A program made the position numbers and the translations under genes. The notes beneath the pieces are model-generated. The model was not told the origin of the DNA, did not search any database, and saw nothing but the letters and a program-made list of their open reading frames with translations. Positions 1 through 10,075 of a stretch of 64,000 nucleotides of DNA are shown here, in pieces. Source of the stretch: Albugo candida (Eukaryota > Oomycota > Peronosporomycetes > Albuginales > Albuginaceae); NCBI GenBank assembly GCA_905220665.1, contig CAJNAR010000027.1, forward strand, positions 124,001-188,000, given 5' to 3'. The stretch's first letter is position 1. Each line of letters opens with the position of its first letter.

Positions 1-24
1 TGAACTATACATACTCGTCTTATA

Positions 25-198
25 ATGAGAACATCGACCACGAAATTGAACCGCTATCCCTGGATAATCCACAGCGTTGTCGGCAGTGGCAATGAATCGC
101 TCTACTTCAGAGGTTCTTGCAGCCTAAACGGGCGGATCGTCCGAGGCGATGCTTATTTCTTTTTAGAAAGGATCAAGAAACAAGAGTGGGTCGAGTAA
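25..198 (+). CDS. Short open frame, possible 3' exon of a gene cut by the window edge
   Basis: A 57-codon frame with ATG at 25 and TAA at 196-198. It contains GSGNESLYFRGSCSLNG and ends in FLERIKKQEWVE. The composition looks coding rather than random, and the position at the window edge would fit a terminal exon, but no family is recognised and no splice acceptor was confirmed. It could equally be chance. Confidence 0.25.
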   Translation: MRTSTTKLNRYPWIIHSVVGSGNESLYFRGSCSLNGRIVRGDAYFFLERIKKQEWVE

Positions 199-805
199 AT
201 TAGTTGATATTCTCGCGTATTGTTTACTGCTTCAATGGATTCATAACACCTTATTTGGGCTCCCTTTGAAGCACAAGATGATGCACACATGCACCATCAG
301 ATCGAATCGACATGGTAAAGTGTAGAAAATCTACAGCTTCGTCCGGCCTTCAGGATGCTGCTTCCGTTCGGGATTAAGTATACCTAGCCCGACATCAGAA
401 TGTGCATCCCGCCTTCGTGTGGAATCAGATAAGCATCGCTTTTTCGAATGCAAGCAAAGGACAGCGCAATTATGTTTGGGCTGCTCCCGCTTGTCATCAA
501 TTTTTTCATCCCGTTTACGTTAAACTAAAACTCCGTGTGCTATTGTGTCGTCTTTAGGGACACAACGGAAAGATTCTCAGCAAATTATCTCCGATTTATG
601 ACTTACATTCGAGGCAGTGGCACTGCGCTTTGTCTTGAACGATCCGAATGGTCGTTTCTCAAATCAATGATCAGCAACTCCAATAGTTCCAGCACTTTCC
701 ATGATCTACACCAAGTCTACTGCGTACATTCGGTACTTTCGAAGGCAGTGTAACAATCTGAACGAACGTATTCAGCTTAAAATGGTGAAATCGCTCGCTG
801 ATCTC
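199..805. other. No supported gene
   Basis: Several short frames open here on both strands, but none has convincing composition, an intron signal or a recognisable motif. I see no repeat. Confidence 0.4.
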
Positions 806-1061
806 TCATAAATTGAGCATCATTGCTGTGGATACGGCACCGGCGAGTAGAAGTGCAAGTGCAACTTCAATTAGCTCTAGCTTAATGTGGCGTACACCAA
901 TTTCGATATGCTGTACCGCTACTACTAGAAAATCAGCCTTTTTGCACACAGTCCAGTACCGCAATTACATTCTACGAATAGAAAGACAATTACTGTGTCA
1001 ACTCACCGATATTTTCATGGCGCCAATTGTATGTATTTTTTATTGAGATAGCCAAAGTTTC
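806..1061 (-). CDS. Partial hypothetical gene with one intron (3' end)
   Basis: On the minus strand, an exon from about 1061 to 1007 joins through a well-formed intron (GTGAGT donor at 1006, CTGAT branch-like site and TTTTCTAG acceptor ending at 925) to an exon running from 924 to a TGA at 806-808. The joined reading is continuous and includes NTYNWRHENI, then VQHIEIGVRHIKLELIEV and a hydrophobic ALALLLAGAV stretch near the C-terminus, possibly a membrane segment. A further acceptor-like CTATAG just before 1061 suggests more upstream exons that I could not place. No family recognised. The intron signals, not homology, carry this call. Confidence 0.35.
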
Positions 1062-1404
1062 CTATAGGAGAGCCACTTAGTCGAATCCTAGTAATTCAAA
1101 CATCTCCAACAGAGTAGAGACAAAAAGAAAAGTAGTTAACAATTTGTACAATACATTACATCATATATTATGTATTGTGTCATACGCATTCACAATTTTC
1201 TTATCAAAAGGGTACAATATGACGACAGCGAAAGAATTCCATCACAACGTCACGTGAGATGTAACGATGTTGTGAGGTCTTACATCCCACAAATTCATTC
1301 TTTTTTTCATAAAATGACTTCTTTTTGCAAAATGAAATTTCTCCTTTTCATTTTCCAATTCACCAAACTCCAACATTTCCAACTGTCCGCATTGACTATA
1401 TCAT
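1062..1404. other. Intergenic, no supported gene
   Basis: AT-rich sequence between the minus-strand partial gene and the plus-strand secreted-protein candidate. It may hold upstream exons of the first and the promoter of the second, but nothing specific can be placed. Confidence 0.4.
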
Positions 1405-2061
1405 ATGACAAGAACCGTACGAATCGAAGCAGCTCTCTGTGGAATTCTCATATGTATGACTCCAAAAGTGTGTGGGAAGACTGCAGGTGGAAATGTACCG
1501 ACAGCACTCAAAGAAGACCTTAATGATCATTCAACAATCCATCAGTTAAGGCCTTCCATCCGAGATGGGTACAAGATGAATGATTCCCCGATTCAGACGC
1601 AAATCGACCATCCCGTCGATACAGATAAACAGCAAGTGGATTCAAAACTTGATCGTATGCAACGATTCGACCTCAAATACACACCAGGAGCATCAAGCGA
1701 TCCGTATTTGCCGAAAGTTACGATGCATCTCCTCAATGAATTAAAGCGCTTGGGTCAACCGCAAGCCAACACAGAGAAATTAAGTGAAATTCCTTCACTC
1801 GAAACCACCTCTGATCATCAAAAACCAAACCATCAGACGACGATCCAAACGTATCAGCTCAGTGACAACGTCGAGCCTTCATCCTTTCCACCTGTCAAAT
1901 ATATACCACGCGACAGTCCATTCCGACAGGGTCTACGAAATTACCTCAAAGAAAAACGTGAAGCTCCAACAGCCCGACAGAATTCCAACAACCCGCCTTC
2001 CACCGATTCTGCGTCGATTTCAGATCTCAATGAGTCTCCCGCTGACACTTCTCAAGAGTAA
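1405..2061 (+). CDS. Putative secreted protein, 218 aa
   Basis: Intact frame with ATG at 1405 and TAA at 2059-2061. The N-terminus is a plausible signal peptide: a short basic start (TRTVR), a hydrophobic core AALCGILICM and a likely cleavage after about residue 25 (KVCG/K). The rest is hydrophilic, rich in Pro, Ser, Asn, Gln and Asp, without membrane segments, and carries a basic patch (LRNYLKEKRE) near residue 180. There are almost no cysteines after the leader. I see no RxLR-dEER or CHxC motif, so it is not assignable to a known oomycete effector class. Secretion is inferred from the leader; function is unknown. The neighbouring ZZ-domain gene converges on it and ends about 100 bp downstream. 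Confidence 0.6.
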   Translation: MTRTVRIEAALCGILICMTPKVCGKTAGGNVPTALKEDLNDHSTIHQLRPSIRDGYKMNDSPIQTQIDHPVDTDKQQVDSKLDRMQRFDLKYTPGASSDPYLPKVTMHLLNELKRLGQPQANTEKLSEIPSLETTSDHQKPNHQTTIQTYQLSDNVEPSSFPPVKYIPRDSPFRQGLRNYLKEKREAPTARQNSNNPPSTDSASISDLNESPADTSQE

Positions 2062-2164
2062 AGACTCGCTCTATCGGCTCAAGACAACAGGCTTCCGACT
2101 CTGAAGCCTTTTTATGTTTTTTATAATCTACATAAACGAGCCAAGCAATGAAAAAGAGCTTGAA

Positions 2165-4126
2165 TCACGACGGAATTGTCTGTGCGTCTGTCACCCAAAT
2201 ACGAAGCGTATCGAGCTGAGTGCTTTTATCACTTTCAATCTTGACTTTATCGTCTCCTTGTCCGCCTCGGAGAGGTTCCCACTCTGTTTTAAGCTCAATA
2301 TCACTTCGATGTCGCTGGAGCAAATCGCTAAGTAAGCGGACGAAAACACTTCGCACCTGAGGTGAAATCTGTGAGATTTCAAGCGCTCGGGCTCTCAGGT
2401 CTTTTGTCTGACGACATTGAAGCAAATCAGCGATCCACATGAGACAAAAGCTGAATTTCTTGAGATTCGCTTTGCAGATTCCAACTTGCAGCAATTTGAT
2501 CAGTTCGTCTTCGTGCTTCAACAGCGTGCATTTCGTCACTACAATATCGCGAATCCGATCGAATAACGCGTCTTCCTGTTCTTTTCCGTGAAGTCCGTGT
2601 CCATAACACTTGTCACAAAGCTCATACGCTTCCTCTTTCTCGATATAGCACGTTCGACAGATCCATTTGAACCCGGATATTGGTCCTCGACCACATCCAT
2701 CGCACATATCGCCTTCAGCAGCTCGTACTTCTCCATCCTCTCCGGCACCTAAACGAGTACCCGCTATTGGACCGCTCCGTTGTCGCTGGAAACGATCCTT
2801 TACATTCCCAACCATACTACCGACAAGTTTCTTTATCTTTCGCTGTTCCGTGCGATCTCGAAAACTGTTGGTCGATAGCGGTGCACTGATACGATCCTCC
2901 TGATCGATGAGCCCGGAATCGCGAGAAACGGGTACGTGCACAGACGCGTGACTAAGCGTTCGAGTGTGCGGACTGGCTGTACGACTGTTCCCTGGAGGTC
3001 GGACGACGTGAGAATACCCTCGCGATCGTTTCGCTTTTCGATGACTCGATGTCAATTGCTTCTCTTCCAACGCATCGACAGGACGAGAAATGTACACCGC
3101 TTTATTGGGATGAAGCTGACGACTTCCGTGAGGAATAGAGACACGTTTTGATAAAGGAAGAGAGCAATCCACGCAATCAAATAAATGCTCTTTTCGGTTT
3201 TCGATGCGATGGGAATTCGCTCGAGGCGCTTTTAATGTCGACGGCTGAGATTCCTTGGGAATGCTTTTGATAGCGTCGATACTGTCCGGTCGTAAGGAAC
3301 GCAACGAATCAATGCTCAAATCAATACATTTCATCGGAATTTGTGACTCGGAACGCACTTTCGGATCCTCCGTTTCCGTGTCAGGTTTCTCGCTCGCACT
3401 GCACATCACTTTGAGATCCATTGCCTTCTTTGTGTAATAACGCGCTTGTACCGACACCCGCGACGACATCCATTCATTTCCTGAGCGTATTTTCGGGCAC
3501 AAGTACCGTGCGATCACTTGCTGCATTTCAGGACTCACATCTCTCAAAATAACGTCCCAATTGGTCTCATTCGATCGATTCTCATTGTCCATACTTTGTA
3601 TTTTCTCCATAATTCGTTGTAATTTCTCGTCATTTTGACTCGGAAGCGATTGAATGAATTGCTTCTCTGCAGCCATTTCTGCTGCTTCCGAGAGCTCCTT
3701 CCAAGCTTTCCACGGAGCTGAATTGGTTGTAGACGTCAATTGCTCCTTTGGAGGCCATATATCCTCCTGCTGCTCCTGCTGGAGACGCTGGGCAATGTAG
3801 TGATACTTCTCCTTCCAATGCGTGATAACTTGTTCTAACTCTTCCAATCGCTGCTGCATGAGACGCACTTGCTGGTCTTTGAGCTGTACATAGTTTTCCT
3901 TTAGTGTGAAGCTTTTTGTGAGCTTACTGTTCTCAAGCTGGAGCGTATATAAATGCGTCTGGAGAGCTCCAAGGTTTTGGTGGAGGTTCAATGCATTTCC
4001 TGATGGTAATTGCGTAGATTGAGATGAACTATTGGGTGGATTTGATGAAGGATCCGATGGGTACGTTGTAGCGCTATTTGGAGCTTGTGAGACGCCGGAA
4101 TGGATGCGTGGTGATGCAAAAGACAT
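2165..4126 (-). CDS. Coiled-coil protein with C-terminal ZZ-type zinc finger, 653 aa
   Basis: Intact frame, ATG at 4126, stop at 2165-2167. The first 45 residues are Ser/Pro/Asn-rich. Residues about 55-120 form a long heptad-type coiled coil (LENSKLTKSF, QQRLEELEQV). The middle is low-complexity and rich in Ser, Arg and His. Near residues 475-525 a ZZ zinc finger is clear: CDGC, then a CRTC pair, CDKC and a His pair (GHGLHG). ZZ domains bind zinc and usually mediate protein-protein or histone-tail contacts. A helical region of about 100 residues follows. The start is chosen because it is the first ATG of the frame and the sequence is coding-like from there. The partner is unknown. It lies 380 bp downstream of the TPR-nucleotidyltransferase gene on the same strand, with no sign of co-transcription. 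Confidence 0.8.
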   Translation of the reverse strand: MSFASPRIHSGVSQAPNSATTYPSDPSSNPPNSSSQSTQLPSGNALNLHQNLGALQTHLYTLQLENSKLTKSFTLKENYVQLKDQQVRLMQQRLEELEQVITHWKEKYHYIAQRLQQEQQEDIWPPKEQLTSTTNSAPWKAWKELSEAAEMAAEKQFIQSLPSQNDEKLQRIMEKIQSMDNENRSNETNWDVILRDVSPEMQQVIARYLCPKIRSGNEWMSSRVSVQARYYTKKAMDLKVMCSASEKPDTETEDPKVRSESQIPMKCIDLSIDSLRSLRPDSIDAIKSIPKESQPSTLKAPRANSHRIENRKEHLFDCVDCSLPLSKRVSIPHGSRQLHPNKAVYISRPVDALEEKQLTSSHRKAKRSRGYSHVVRPPGNSRTASPHTRTLSHASVHVPVSRDSGLIDQEDRISAPLSTNSFRDRTEQRKIKKLVGSMVGNVKDRFQRQRSGPIAGTRLGAGEDGEVRAAEGDMCDGCGRGPISGFKWICRTCYIEKEEAYELCDKCYGHGLHGKEQEDALFDRIRDIVVTKCTLLKHEDELIKLLQVGICKANLKKFSFCLMWIADLLQCRQTKDLRARALEISQISPQVRSVFVRLLSDLLQRHRSDIELKTEWEPLRGGQGDDKVKIESDKSTQLDTLRIWVTDAQTIPS

Positions 4127-4506
4127 GGCGATTCTATCGCCGAGCGCGTGAGAATCTCCGCAATGAGAACACGCACTATTAAGGTAGTTACAATACGGTA
4201 GTTTGTAACATATTACTTACGGTACGACGCGCTCTATTGAGATTATTTACGGTACTTTTCACATGCGTTCTAAAAAGCGAATTCGATGCGCTTTTTCGCC
4301 ATAAATTCGTTCGTACATCCGCTGGTATCGCCATTTCCACTCGCCACCACACGCTCCTCCATCAATGACGTGTTATCCAATAACACGGACGCTTCAAAAA
4401 GCATACAAACGCGAAAACAGCTTCAAAAACAGCAAAAAGCCTGGGAGCCTTACTACCCATCCAATCGCTTCCATGCGTCTCTATCGTTCCATACAAAGCC
4501 AATACC
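4127..4506. other. Intergenic spacer between two minus-strand genes
   Basis: It holds the 3' flank of the TPR-nucleotidyltransferase gene and the presumed promoter of the ZZ-finger gene. A short frame spans 4286-4546 on the plus strand but overlaps the neighbouring gene and has no support. Nothing else seen. Confidence 0.5.
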
Positions 4507-7500
4507 TCACCCAATGGATTCCGGTGGAGAACATACTCCCTGCTGACCATTCCGTATATTCCTCAATGCCGTATTCCCCGCGGGACCCGAGCTATTCGAT
4601 CGTCTAAACGAAGGTGAGCTCGTCCTCCGTCTTCCACTCGCTCGTGTGTGAGCCTTATGATTCTGCACAGGATCACGTCTCGTACAAGGTCGAAGATACT
4701 CTGGAATAAGCGATTTCCATCGTAACTCACAATTCCAATCGTCTTTCGCCTCCACTCCGCTTCCATTCGCCTGTACCCACAGCTGACGAGGATGCAGCAG
4801 TAAGTCGGGTCGCCATCCATCCTCCCGTCCATACATTTTCCACGAATTCTGGTAAAACATCAATAACGCTTCCTCATCCATCAGCACACGATCCAATCGC
4901 TCTCTTCCCTCCCGAAACATTCGCTGAAGACTCGGAAAGCGTTCAGGAACCACACTTCTCGCTAAATTGTTTCCCGGCTGTAACGGATCGATAATGTTCA
5001 CACTTCGCACTGCAAAGACCGCATTTGCTTCCGCGGACAACGACACATCAAAGGAGCCAAAATACTCATTCAAACAGCATCGTATCGCTTCGATATCCTC
5101 ACGTGTGATCAAACAATTCGTCGATGCCGATTCCCATCCCGGCGGAATCATTCGACGCTGACCATTGCATTGATATAATTGCGTCAGAAGAACGGGTCCG
5201 TACATTGTCCAAGCGCATTCCTGCCATGGAAATTGAGTCATCGTGTCCAAGAACAGATACAGAGCTTCAAGTGGATGCTGGATTTGATACCCCCATCGAT
5301 TGAATAGCGTCATCACAATCGTATTCACCGCATACGTCGAGAATGCGCCTTGCTTGGACCCCAACACGCCGCATCGTTCGCCTCGTTCCAGCAAGCAATC
5401 GTACACGCACCACGCTTTGATGAGCACCAAACTCTGTTTGAATAGATGCTGACGTCCGATACGAAGATCCATGGTGTCTAAAAGCACAAGCGCGCCAAGC
5501 GCTCCCACGCGATTCACAGTGAGATCCACAGACACATTATCGATCGTACATTTCACCACCCGAACGTCCGCATTGATAAACGTCACATTTCGAACCGTAT
5601 TGCCCGTAGGCGACGTACTGCTCATCCACGAAGGAGCCTGCACACTTGTCAATGCGCTGTTGAATTTTGGCTCCGTATTGAGATCGTTTGTCGCTGCAAA
5701 ACAAAGCATTTGAATCACAGAGAAAAACCACGTCGATTCCATGGAGCGTGGTACCAGAAGACAAACATCTAAATCGGCATCGGGAAGGTATGTTTTGCAT
5801 GGGAAGGAGCCAGTTGGGAAGAAGAGAATCGATGCGGAATGAGGGAATTGAAGCTCCAGTACATGACGAAGGTACGAGAGGATATTGCATCGTGTTTGAT
5901 CGGCTTGACGCGTTGGTGAAAGTGCGTCAAGGAGTTGTTTCATAGACGCTTCCAGTCGCGACGATAGCTGTAGAGGAAGGCAAGGACGTGGACATTTCGG
6001 CGCCATAGGGATAGAGCAAGTGCATTGCTCAAGAAGACCGCGTAAACGAGCAATTTCAGTCGTTTGCGTTTCCAATGCTTTCTCCAATTCGATTTGACGC
6101 ATTGCGAGTGTGTAATCGATCGGTCGATGCACAAAGTCGGAGACTTTTGGAGCTTCAGCGATACGTTTGACGGTATTTTTCGCTTCAGTGATTTCAGACG
6201 CTAATTGCTCTGTCATTTGTTTGCGTTCGATGCGTTCTAAGACACTGCAAAGTGTTTCGGAATCGGTGACACATTTTAATTCCTTTCGAAGATTTTCGAC
6301 TTGTTTTTGACGTTTTCGGAGATATTTCTCATCCATCAAAACAGTTCGACACACAGGTTCTGACTGTGATTTCGGGGAATCCATTACGCTATCCCACACC
6401 TGCTCTCTGGACGTAGGCGGTACGATCGGATCGATGGGTTTCTCGGGCGCTTCGGTGGTGGGTGCGTCCTGAAGAATCTCACATTGTCGGGCTTTCTTCT
6501 TCTTCTTTTTCTTTTTCCTCGCATTTTCAGTGGTTTCCATGTCGACAGATTGATCTTGTGCCAGTAGCCAGGAGATCGCTTGATCGGCTCGTTCTTGTGT
6601 TTGTGTATGGAATGCTTGTTGAGCATTTTGCTGTTCCAATTGTGCGTCCAAATGATTTGGAAATGACTCTAAAATGCGATTGTAATCCGTAAGCGCTGCT
6701 TCAAAGTCGTTCAAGCGAATAAAGATGCGAGCTCGAAGAAGAAGAGCGCGAGCGCCGTCACTCGTTGTCTTTGAACTGATTTCGGATTCGAGACCTCGAT
6801 ACTTGCGGCTTTTCTTCTTGTTGGAAATCCAGCCTTCCGATGGATCTGTGAAGTCTTCTTCCACGGCTTTGGGATCCTGCGTCTCGATAATACGCGTGTA
6901 GTCGGCTTGAGCTTGCGTGTAGCTATCCACACGCTCATACAATTGCCCACGGAGAAAGAGAGCAGTGACGTTGTCTGGGTTATCATCCAAAACATTTGTC
7001 ACGGAAGCGATCGCTGTGCTCCATTGAGACTGAAAAGCTTCCAGCGTTGCGATCGCGAGAATCGTGTCGATATCGTAAGGATCCAGTGCTTTTGCAGTCT
7101 CCAAATCACGCTTGCTCTCTTCGAACGCATGCAGATAACGCATCCGCGTGTCGGCCCGAAGTCGTAATACGTGAATATCATCAGGGTCCTGCGTCAAAAT
7201 CAAAGCGAAATCCTGCACCGCACCGTCTGCGTATTCAATGGCTTGAGGGTCAGAAAAGGGAGGAGAGTCCCATTCGGATCGATTGACTGGAATAAGGGTC
7301 GTATACTCTCCGTTTTCCATTGAGTGAGAGCCGCGATCACTGAGGCCTTTTGCTTCCTCCTGTTTTCCCAATCGAATGAAAACATCCGCACGTGCTAAAA
7401 GCATATCGATACGATCGTCTTTTTCCAAAGCTTCTTCGTCGATCAGCGTCCCACTTTGATCGATTTCGATGTACCGATTCAATGCCACTAACGCGAGTTC

Positions 7501-8190
7501 GTCTTGATGAGACTGGAGGTACAATTGAGCCCGAATGTATGCGATTTGAGCCTGGTACAATAGCCGCTGGTCGACACTCTCCGCCAGCGTTAGCTCACAC
7601 AGCGCCAGTGTCGTGTTGTTCATCTCTCTGTAGAGAAGCGCTTTGGCCATATAAATCGATCGGACCGTTTCTCGATGCTCTGGAAGAAAATATCGGGTGC
7701 CTGACGAGCTGTTTTCTTCAGTGAATAAGACCTCTGCTTTCTCGTAATCCTTCAACGCTGCGTGATACTCCTTCAGATAACCATACACTTGCGCTCTATT
7801 CACCAGAAATCGACCATTTAGAGGTGTTTCCGCGATCAATGTGGTCATATCTTCAATGGCTCGTCGGTACTGTTTTGTGTGCACAAAGCACTCCGAACGG
7901 CGGTACAATGCTTTGATTCTGCTTCCATTTGCCCCCTTCTTCTTCTCCAAATCGTATATCGCCTTAGTGAACGCGGAAATGGCCGCGTCATATAGATCTT
8001 GATTCATGAGCTCTTGGGCCTTTTTGAGGTAACGACTTTGACACTCATTCCATTCGGAGTGCTTTTCGTTTGTTTGAGTGTTTATACGGTCACAGTGAGG
8101 CGACGCATTACTGCAATGGGGTGTGGGATTAGCGTCGGATGCGGGTGCAGTTACGGGGAATTGGATTCTTTGATCGACTTCTGTGAGCAT
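4507..8190 (-). CDS. TPR-repeat protein with C-terminal nucleotidyltransferase (non-canonical poly(A)/uridylyl polymerase-like) domain, 1227 aa
   Basis: Intact frame, ATG at 8190. Residues about 50-540 are tetratricopeptide repeats (for example YDAAISAFTKAIYD, YRRAIEDMTTLI, YHAALKDYEKAEVLF, FEAALTDYNRILESFPNH). A lysine run (ARKKKKKKKK) sits near residue 558, then a coiled coil to about 700. The C-terminal half holds a DNA polymerase beta-like nucleotidyltransferase: TGS near residue 793, the DAD pair near 802 in LPDADLDVCL, and a third Asp in VDLTVN near 889, so the metal-binding triad is present. A PAP/25A-associated type region follows (KAWCVYDCLLERG, GAFSTYAVNTIVMTLFNRWG). Family knowledge predicts 3'-nucleotide addition to RNA; the TPRs would bind partners. 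Two damaged copies lie at 13.8 and 31-32.7 kb. Confidence 0.85.
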   Translation of the reverse strand: MLTEVDQRIQFPVTAPASDANPTPHCSNASPHCDRINTQTNEKHSEWNECQSRYLKKAQELMNQDLYDAAISAFTKAIYDLEKKKGANGSRIKALYRRSECFVHTKQYRRAIEDMTTLIAETPLNGRFLVNRAQVYGYLKEYHAALKDYEKAEVLFTEENSSSGTRYFLPEHRETVRSIYMAKALLYREMNNTTLALCELTLAESVDQRLLYQAQIAYIRAQLYLQSHQDELALVALNRYIEIDQSGTLIDEEALEKDDRIDMLLARADVFIRLGKQEEAKGLSDRGSHSMENGEYTTLIPVNRSEWDSPPFSDPQAIEYADGAVQDFALILTQDPDDIHVLRLRADTRMRYLHAFEESKRDLETAKALDPYDIDTILAIATLEAFQSQWSTAIASVTNVLDDNPDNVTALFLRGQLYERVDSYTQAQADYTRIIETQDPKAVEEDFTDPSEGWISNKKKSRKYRGLESEISSKTTSDGARALLLRARIFIRLNDFEAALTDYNRILESFPNHLDAQLEQQNAQQAFHTQTQERADQAISWLLAQDQSVDMETTENARKKKKKKKKARQCEILQDAPTTEAPEKPIDPIVPPTSREQVWDSVMDSPKSQSEPVCRTVLMDEKYLRKRQKQVENLRKELKCVTDSETLCSVLERIERKQMTEQLASEITEAKNTVKRIAEAPKVSDFVHRPIDYTLAMRQIELEKALETQTTEIARLRGLLEQCTCSIPMAPKCPRPCLPLQLSSRLEASMKQLLDALSPTRQADQTRCNILSYLRHVLELQFPHSASILFFPTGSFPCKTYLPDADLDVCLLVPRSMESTWFFSVIQMLCFAATNDLNTEPKFNSALTSVQAPSWMSSTSPTGNTVRNVTFINADVRVVKCTIDNVSVDLTVNRVGALGALVLLDTMDLRIGRQHLFKQSLVLIKAWCVYDCLLERGERCGVLGSKQGAFSTYAVNTIVMTLFNRWGYQIQHPLEALYLFLDTMTQFPWQECAWTMYGPVLLTQLYQCNGQRRMIPPGWESASTNCLITREDIEAIRCCLNEYFGSFDVSLSAEANAVFAVRSVNIIDPLQPGNNLARSVVPERFPSLQRMFREGRERLDRVLMDEEALLMFYQNSWKMYGREDGWRPDLLLHPRQLWVQANGSGVEAKDDWNCELRWKSLIPEYLRPCTRRDPVQNHKAHTRASGRRRTSSPSFRRSNSSGPAGNTALRNIRNGQQGVCSPPESIG

Positions 8191-8383
8191 ATCAATGTTT
8201 GTAACGAAATATTACGAAAAGAGGACGTTGCGATGGGATTGAAAGAGAAGAAATGTGGTGGCGGGATGGAGGTGGATAAGAATATGCAGCAGAATGGGTG
8301 ATTGAGCTTGTGGCGATCTCGCAATTTGGACGAAAAGCTGTGCGCTTTTTTAGGAATCGAAAGCGTCCAATTTGTCGCTGTGT

Positions 8384-8397
8384 CCGGTATATACCGG
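8384..8397. promoter_or_regulatory. 14-bp perfect palindrome with TATA core upstream of the TPR-nucleotidyltransferase gene
   Basis: CCGGTATATACCGG is its own reverse complement and lies about 195-207 bp upstream of the ATG at 8190. The same palindrome is kept at the same distance in the second copy (13592-13605) and is degraded in the third. Position and conservation suggest a core-promoter or operator site, but chance retention in a recent duplicate is possible. Confidence 0.4.
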
Positions 8398-8857
8398 TCT
8401 GGTATCGGTTATTGGACCTTCGTGACACTCGCGTGCATGGTGGACGCAATGTTGGAGTTTGGAAAATAGTCTGCGCGCTGGAGGTTGATGAGATGTAGCT
8501 CGTAGGCGTTGCGCTAGAACCTGCTTTTTTATACAGTTTATGTATGCATGGATATGCTGTGAGTGTTATCAGTTTACCACAGGTTCTTTGTGATGCGTCA
8601 TTTTGCTGAGGTTTCTCGAAACTAATTTCCTATAAACTGAGTCATCTAACTTGGAATTAAAGCGCATCCTTCTTAAAGCGGTACAAAAATGCTGCTGATG
8701 TTTGAAAGAAATAGTTGGTGACTGTCTAAGATAGAGAAGCCATAATCGAGCTATGCGAGACGTATGAATGTCATAAAGTGGTTGTCAGACTGTTATTCTG
8801 ATCTTTTGTGAGACTTACTACCATCTGAGTGTCTTTATTCGAGTAGTATTTCTGATT

Positions 8858-9485
8858 AAACTTTTGCTCCTGCAATTGCAAACCAATCATATTCTTTATG
8901 TTCACATATTGTTATTGCGAATTGCATTTGCTTCAGCTCCCTCAGTCCAAATACCACTTTTTCATTGTCATTCGCGATTACTTGACCAGGGTTAAGGTGA
9001 AACATCTTGGTCTTGATGTCGATGAGCAATGAATTGACAGAGGTGAATTCCCCGTGATTTCCCTTGAAAATTCTTGTCTTTTCTTGTGTAAGGTCGTAAC
9101 CAATCGGTAGAGATTGACTTTTGATCGATTCATGGAAACGGTCACGCTCCTTGGATTTATATGTGATAATTGCACTAGTTTGTGCGTAGAAATTTGGGGG
9201 CAGATCCTCACTAGTAATGGTAAATTGTTCGAGGCCATTGAACTTAATGTTGATTAGTACGCACCCTGAATCTGCACTTGTTTTATCCAGAATTTCTCGC
9301 TTAAGATCTTTAAGACTTGTAATCATATAATTGAAATGTTGGGTGCATTCGTATTTGGAGGGATTATTAGGATTGATATTGCATTGGATCGGAGATCCAT
9401 CTAATTTGCAACCATTCACGGACGATCGTGTGATCAATAGAAACCATCCGAGCACGAGTTGGTAAAAACTTCGGACTTGTTCCAT
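8858..9485 (-). CDS. Putative secreted protein, about 209 aa
   Basis: The frame runs to 9578 but its upstream part has no ATG; the first ATG is at 9485, and the sequence from there starts with a good signal peptide (MEQVRSFYQLVLGWFLLI, cleavage likely after residue 25 at VNG/C). The mature part has four early cysteines (CKLDG, QCN, ECTQ, GCVL) that could form two disulphides, one later Cys near the C-terminus (TICEH), and otherwise mixed alpha/beta-like composition. No known domain or effector motif recognised. Stop TAA at 8858. Secretion is inferred; the role is unknown. The gene stands alone, about 370 bp beyond the 5' flank of the TPR gene. Confidence 0.55.
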
Positions 9486-10075
9486 GGAAATTGAGTTGGT
9501 TGCGGATGAGATAGACGATTCAAAAATGAATAAGAACGTGAGGAATGCTGTCTGAGCCACAACTGAATAGTGTTCCAACTTGAATTATAGCTGCAGTGCA
9601 ACGATGGGCAGCTGACGCGAGCGGAACTTCTATCCATGTATACATGGTATCATAGCAATCTGAATCTCACATCGTACATCGTTACATGTCGCAATTCCTG
9701 CACAACGTTGCAACTGGAACGAACAAGAAGAATCACATTATATTGTACATAAAACAGACGGATGCAGCTGACTTTCGTTCGACTTTCTATCTACATTACA
9801 GCTCTGTATGTCGCTTCCCGCAAACGGATCTATAGCATGTCCGTGCGCACGTTTGAAAATCGAACAGAAAAGATGAACTCAACCTCTAAAAATGTGGCTT
9901 TGCACAGCTTTTACCCTACACGCATTCTGTCGGCAAAATTTGTCGCTTGTGGTGAATGTTCCAAGTCCAATATGCTGACTTAATTGCGAGTGTCTCAAGT
10001 CAATCTGTTGACTTATCTGCGAACCCGATGGATTATCAGTCAAGAGAAGGCAGAACGCTGACGATCAATATAAAG
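9486..10075. other. Intergenic, no supported gene
   Basis: It includes the presumed promoter of the secreted-protein gene. A 73-codon plus frame at 9762-9983 has no recognisable features. Confidence 0.4.

Noticed and set aside
9486..9578. Upstream extension of the secreted protein to 9578
   Set aside because: The extension starts at TTG without an ATG; the internal ATG at 9485 directly precedes a good signal peptide.
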